Shown here one piece after another: positions 62,437 through 64,000 of a DNA stretch of 64,000 nucleotides. The translations under genes were made by a program, and so were the position numbers. The notes under the pieces are model-generated. The model saw only the letters and a list, made by a program, of their open reading frames with translations, was not told where the DNA came from and did not search any database. Source of the stretch: [Borrelia] tanukii (GTDB taxonomy: Bacteria; Spirochaetota; Spirochaetia; Borreliales; Borreliaceae); NCBI RefSeq assembly GCF_030436345.1, contig NZ_CP124038.1:744001-808000 (forward strand), in the 5' to 3' direction. Position 1 is the stretch's first letter; each line of letters starts with the position of its first letter.

Positions 62437-63479
62437 ATCTCCTCGTAATTTAGCATCAAATTTTCTATTATTAATTTTTTATTTTGATTATAAGGGCGAT
62501 ATTTGTAAATATTTTTCAAATGTTCTGTATATTTGAGATATTGATTAATATTTATTTTGTTTTCTAAAAAATCTTTTCTAATGTTAATTGTAAGTTCGTT
62601 TAAAAATATTTTAAAGCTTTGATCATCTTTTATAAAATCAACTTTTTCAAGATTAAATATGGATTTTTTTTCTTTTATTATATTTAAAATTTTTGTCAAT
62701 TCTTTTTTTATTTTTTTACTTTCTTCTTTGTAAAATGAGGCAAAATATTCCTCAATTGTTATATTTTTGTCTATTAGAAAGCTTTCTTTGAATCTTTGAA
62801 TTCCTAAGTTTTTATCTGGTTTTGTGAAATTGTAGATTCTAAGTCTTGAAAGTATTGTTTTTGGTATTTTGTTTTTATTTCTTGCTGCTAAGATAAAGTA
62901 AATGTTTGAAGGAGGCTCTTCTAGTATTTTTAAAAGTGAGTTATGTACATTAAATGATAAATTTTCGATTTCGTTTATGTAGATTACCTTTGGTTTTTCT
63001 TTTTCAGAAAAAATCCACGTTTGAATTTTTTTTACATCAGAAACAGTGATACTATGATTTAGTTCTTTGTTTATGTTTTCTATATTTTTTATAATCTCAT
63101 TTATTATGTTTATATTATATTCTTTTTTATAATAAACAGAATTAATGTAGTTAATATTTTTCTCTATTTTTTTCAAATTTTTTTCATTACTGAAATAACA
63201 TTTGGTAAAAATTACAGTTTTAATGTATTCTAAGTATTTGTTTACTATCGTATATGAATTTGTAGAAAGATGTGCTTTTGCTTCTGTTGTATCGAGATTT
63301 GAGAAAATTAGCAAATTGGGGTTTGTTAAGTTTTTTCCGTTTAATATTTTTTTTGCAAGCTCAATTGCGCTGGTCTTTTTTGATGAAAACTTTTCTCCCA
63401 GTAAAAGAATAGCATTTGGCAATATTTTTTGATCATATGCATTTATTATGTCTTTGGCAATCTTTGGAAGTATTGTCAT
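62433..63479 (-). CDS. holB: DNA polymerase III delta-prime-like clamp-loader subunit
   Basis: The 348-residue protein resembles HolB. The N-terminal AAA-like region has NAILLLGEKFSSKKTSAIELAKKIL, where the Walker A lacks the central Gly-Lys, as in true delta-prime. The middle has VIYINEIENLSFNVHNSLLKILEEPPSNIYFIL near 170-200 and then ILSRLRIYNF, in which the usual arginine-finger SRC has become SRL. The C-terminal domain is Lys-rich and divergent. It is a non-catalytic clamp-loader arm by family. It lies between cvpA and hk2. Confidence 0.85.
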   Translation of the reverse strand: MTILPKIAKDIINAYDQKILPNAILLLGEKFSSKKTSAIELAKKILNGKNLTNPNLLIFSNLDTTEAKAHLSTNSYTIVNKYLEYIKTVIFTKCYFSNEKNLKKIEKNINYINSVYYKKEYNINIINEIIKNIENINKELNHSITVSDVKKIQTWIFSEKEKPKVIYINEIENLSFNVHNSLLKILEEPPSNIYFILAARNKNKIPKTILSRLRIYNFTKPDKNLGIQRFKESFLIDKNITIEEYFASFYKEESKKIKKELTKILNIIKEKKSIFNLEKVDFIKDDQSFKIFLNELTINIRKDFLENKININQYLKYTEHLKNIYKYRPYNQNKKLIIENLMLNYEEI

Positions 63480-63489
63480 TGTTGGTTCC

Positions 63490-63978
63490 TTATTTTGTTT
63501 TTGGAATTTTAAAGAGATAGTTTATTCCGGGGTTTAAATAATCAAGGAGTTTGCTTTCTTTTAGAAAATATTCAGGCTTAAATATTTGTTGTGAGTGTAT
63601 TATGTAAACTACAATTGCAATTATTCCAAAAGCTTCAAGTAAACCAAGCACTAAACCCAGCATTCTATTGAAGAATAATAATTTAAGTTGGCTTATTATT
63701 GATTCTAGTAAGGATTGTAGTATTAAAAATCCTATGTGTATGAGCAGGAAAAATACAAGTAATGCTTGAATGTAGGATAGTTCAATAATAGGTTCAACCA
63801 GTTTTCTAAACTCTTCAGTTTTTTTGTAAAGCAGGATTATTAAAGCAAAAACTTCAGCAAATCCGCCAATTTCTTTAATGAATCCTCTTAAAAATCCTCT
63901 AAATCCTAAAGATGTAAAAATTATTATTATTAATATGTCTACTATTCCGGTTATTTTTACAGGATCGTTTACTATCAT
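63490..63978 (-). CDS. cvpA: CvpA family membrane protein
   Basis: The 162-residue protein has four membrane helices (about residues 10-30, 33-52, 68-90 and 105-128) and the CvpA pattern near the start: NDPVKITGIVDILIIIIFTSLGFRGFLRGFIKEIG, the conserved DxxxxxxxxxxGxxRGxxxE arrangement. CvpA proteins support envelope stress tolerance and, in some bacteria, colicin V production; the biochemical role is unknown. AAGGAG precedes the ATG at 63978, and the upstream end of the window may hold the preceding gene's stop. First visible gene of the cvpA-holB-hk2-rrp2 unit. Confidence 0.87.
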   Translation of the reverse strand: MIVNDPVKITGIVDILIIIIFTSLGFRGFLRGFIKEIGGFAEVFALIILLYKKTEEFRKLVEPIIELSYIQALLVFFLLIHIGFLILQSLLESIISQLKLLFFNRMLGLVLGLLEAFGIIAIVVYIIHSQQIFKPEYFLKESKLLDYLNPGINYLFKIPKTK

Positions 63979-64000
63979 TTGGATTTTGTCTCCTTAATAT

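Noticed and set aside
1..64000. CRISPR arrays, insertion sequences, prophage genes, restriction or toxin-antitoxin systems
   Set aside because: No spaced direct repeats, transposase motifs, terminal inverted repeats or defence-system domains were found on either strand.

Overview
This window is a piece of a spirochete chromosome, almost certainly a Lyme-group Borrelia (Borreliella). The very low G+C, the frequent TTG and GTG starts with purine-rich Shine-Dalgarno sequences, and several recognisable genes say so: the p83/100 antigen, the c-di-GMP receptor PlzA, coenzyme A disulfide reductase, and the Hk2/Rrp2 pair. p83/100 is 691 residues here and differs at many positions from the B. burgdorferi B31 protein as I remember it, so a sister species or divergent strain is possible; I could not test this. 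The region is mostly core chromosome. I see no insertion sequence, prophage, CRISPR array or plasmid-type gene family.

Layout. Positions 1-13.4 kb (+): two small unknown ORFs, tRNA-Thr and tRNA-Tyr, mltG, dnaG, rpoD, a FlgZ/CdsZ-like coiled-coil zinc-ribbon gene, rnpB, a TPR protein, and the cell-shape set mreB-mreC-mreD-pbp2-rodA. 13.6-22.5 kb: thrS, pgsA, an exported beta-propeller-like protein, a CYTH-domain protein on the opposite strand, the potassium transporter ktrB-ktrA, a MinD-like ATPase and a phosphofructokinase. 22.5-30.1 kb (-): a transcription unit of pbp1a, a mini-ParB, pgi, a TcyP-type cystine symporter and CoA-disulfide reductase. 30.1-38.9 kb: plzA behind a palindrome-rich control region, sua5, rlpA, a dus-family gene, valS, an exported protein, mnmD and a stand-alone groES. 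39-49.1 kb: a YbiT-like ABC-F ATPase, a PQQ-type propeller protein, p83/100, tRNA-Pro and tRNA-Arg, nth, two orphan Opp-type permeases with a DivIC-like gene, and an acidic coiled-coil protein. 49.3-55.8 kb (-): a GldA/GldF/GldG/DUF4340-like ABC operon, RNase Z and an MnmC-oxidase-like flavoprotein. 55.9-64 kb: clpP2, a lipoprotein with a degenerate nuclease-like fold, tRNA-Leu, a DUF368 (PopT-type) membrane protein, a MazG-like hydrolase, a frameshifted LysM/M23 peptidase gene, and the cvpA-holB-hk2-rrp2 operon.

Common themes. Cell envelope growth is heavily represented (MltG, MreBCD, PBP2, RodA, PBP1a, RlpA, DivIC-like, DUF368, M23). Regulation is represented by RpoD, a possible RpoN-chaperone relative, Rrp2/Hk2 and PlzA. 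tRNA wobble modification appears as a split MnmC: methyltransferase and oxidase are separate genes 17 kb apart. Thiol metabolism appears as a cystine importer coupled to CoA-disulfide reductase.

The observations I would follow first are: (1) a promoter embedded in a perfect 15-bp inverted repeat upstream of plzA, followed by a second palindrome; (2) an 11-T homopolymer frameshift that splits LysM from M23 in a peptidase gene; (3) an ABC-F protein in which one of the two composite ATP sites appears to be wholly lost; (4) a FliM-like EIDALL motif inside an uncharacterised acidic protein; (5) a TTG-started lipoprotein that looks like a dead exo-/endonuclease/phosphatase fold. All functional statements rest on motif reading by eye; no database search was run.
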